A stretch of 6,431 bases of DNA from a bacterium (GTDB lineage: Bacteria > Auribacterota > Auribacteria > Auribacterales > Auribacteraceae): assembly GCA_021161885.1 (NCBI GenBank), contig JAGGZS010000092.1, positions 1-6,431 of the forward strand, written 5' to 3'. Numbering within the stretch: the stretch's first letter is position 1; each line of letters starts with the position of its first letter. A model generated the notes under the pieces. It made no database searches. It was not told where the DNA came from and saw only the letters and a list, made by a program, of their open reading frames with translations. Below, piece after piece: positions 6,431-6,431 of the stretch. A program made the position numbers and the translations under genes.

Positions 6431-6431
6431 G

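Overview
The window is almost entirely one gene. A single forward-strand reading frame (60-6302) encodes a 2080-residue protein, flanked by 59 bases upstream and 129 bases downstream. The DNA is AT-rich and the codons are A/T-ending throughout. No RNA gene, CRISPR array, insertion sequence, tRNA or second convincing gene is visible. The combination of a very large multidomain protein, a predicted signal peptide and an N-terminal DAHCNYEAQKN / FEGAAG / GGFHxxGI signature recalls the giant proteins of Candidatus Omnitrophota (formerly OP3) and related PVC or Elusimicrobia-like lineages. That placement is from memory of the family, not from a search.

Layout of the protein, from N to C terminus: a Sec-type signal peptide (about residues 1-22). 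Next is a TraB/ChaN/erythromycin-esterase-like domain whose conserved ends (about 51-125 and 450-485) bracket a long helical insert. A mixed linker with beta-rich stretches follows (about 545-655), then a winged-helix-like unit (about 663-730). After a second linker with a beta-hairpin (about 795-828) comes a HAD-superfamily phosphatase of the Cof/phosphomannomutase/sucrose-phosphatase type (class IIB), with all four motifs intact (about 911-1170). A region resembling the LIC_10091-type Rossmann-like family follows (about 1202-1515), then an unrecognised helical region (about 1516-1667). The C-terminal third ends with a possible PIN-like alpha/beta domain (about 1668-1858) and an unrecognised, charged helical tail (about 1868-2080).

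The most notable point is the architecture. Modules normally found as separate cytoplasmic proteins (a HAD phosphatase and a winged helix) sit in one polypeptide that appears to be exported. The gene looks monocistronic within what can be seen. A TATAAT hexamer lies upstream, an imperfect hairpin without a U-tract lies downstream, and an extended -10 motif at the very end of the window may serve the next gene. What the protein does as a whole cannot be decided from the sequence.
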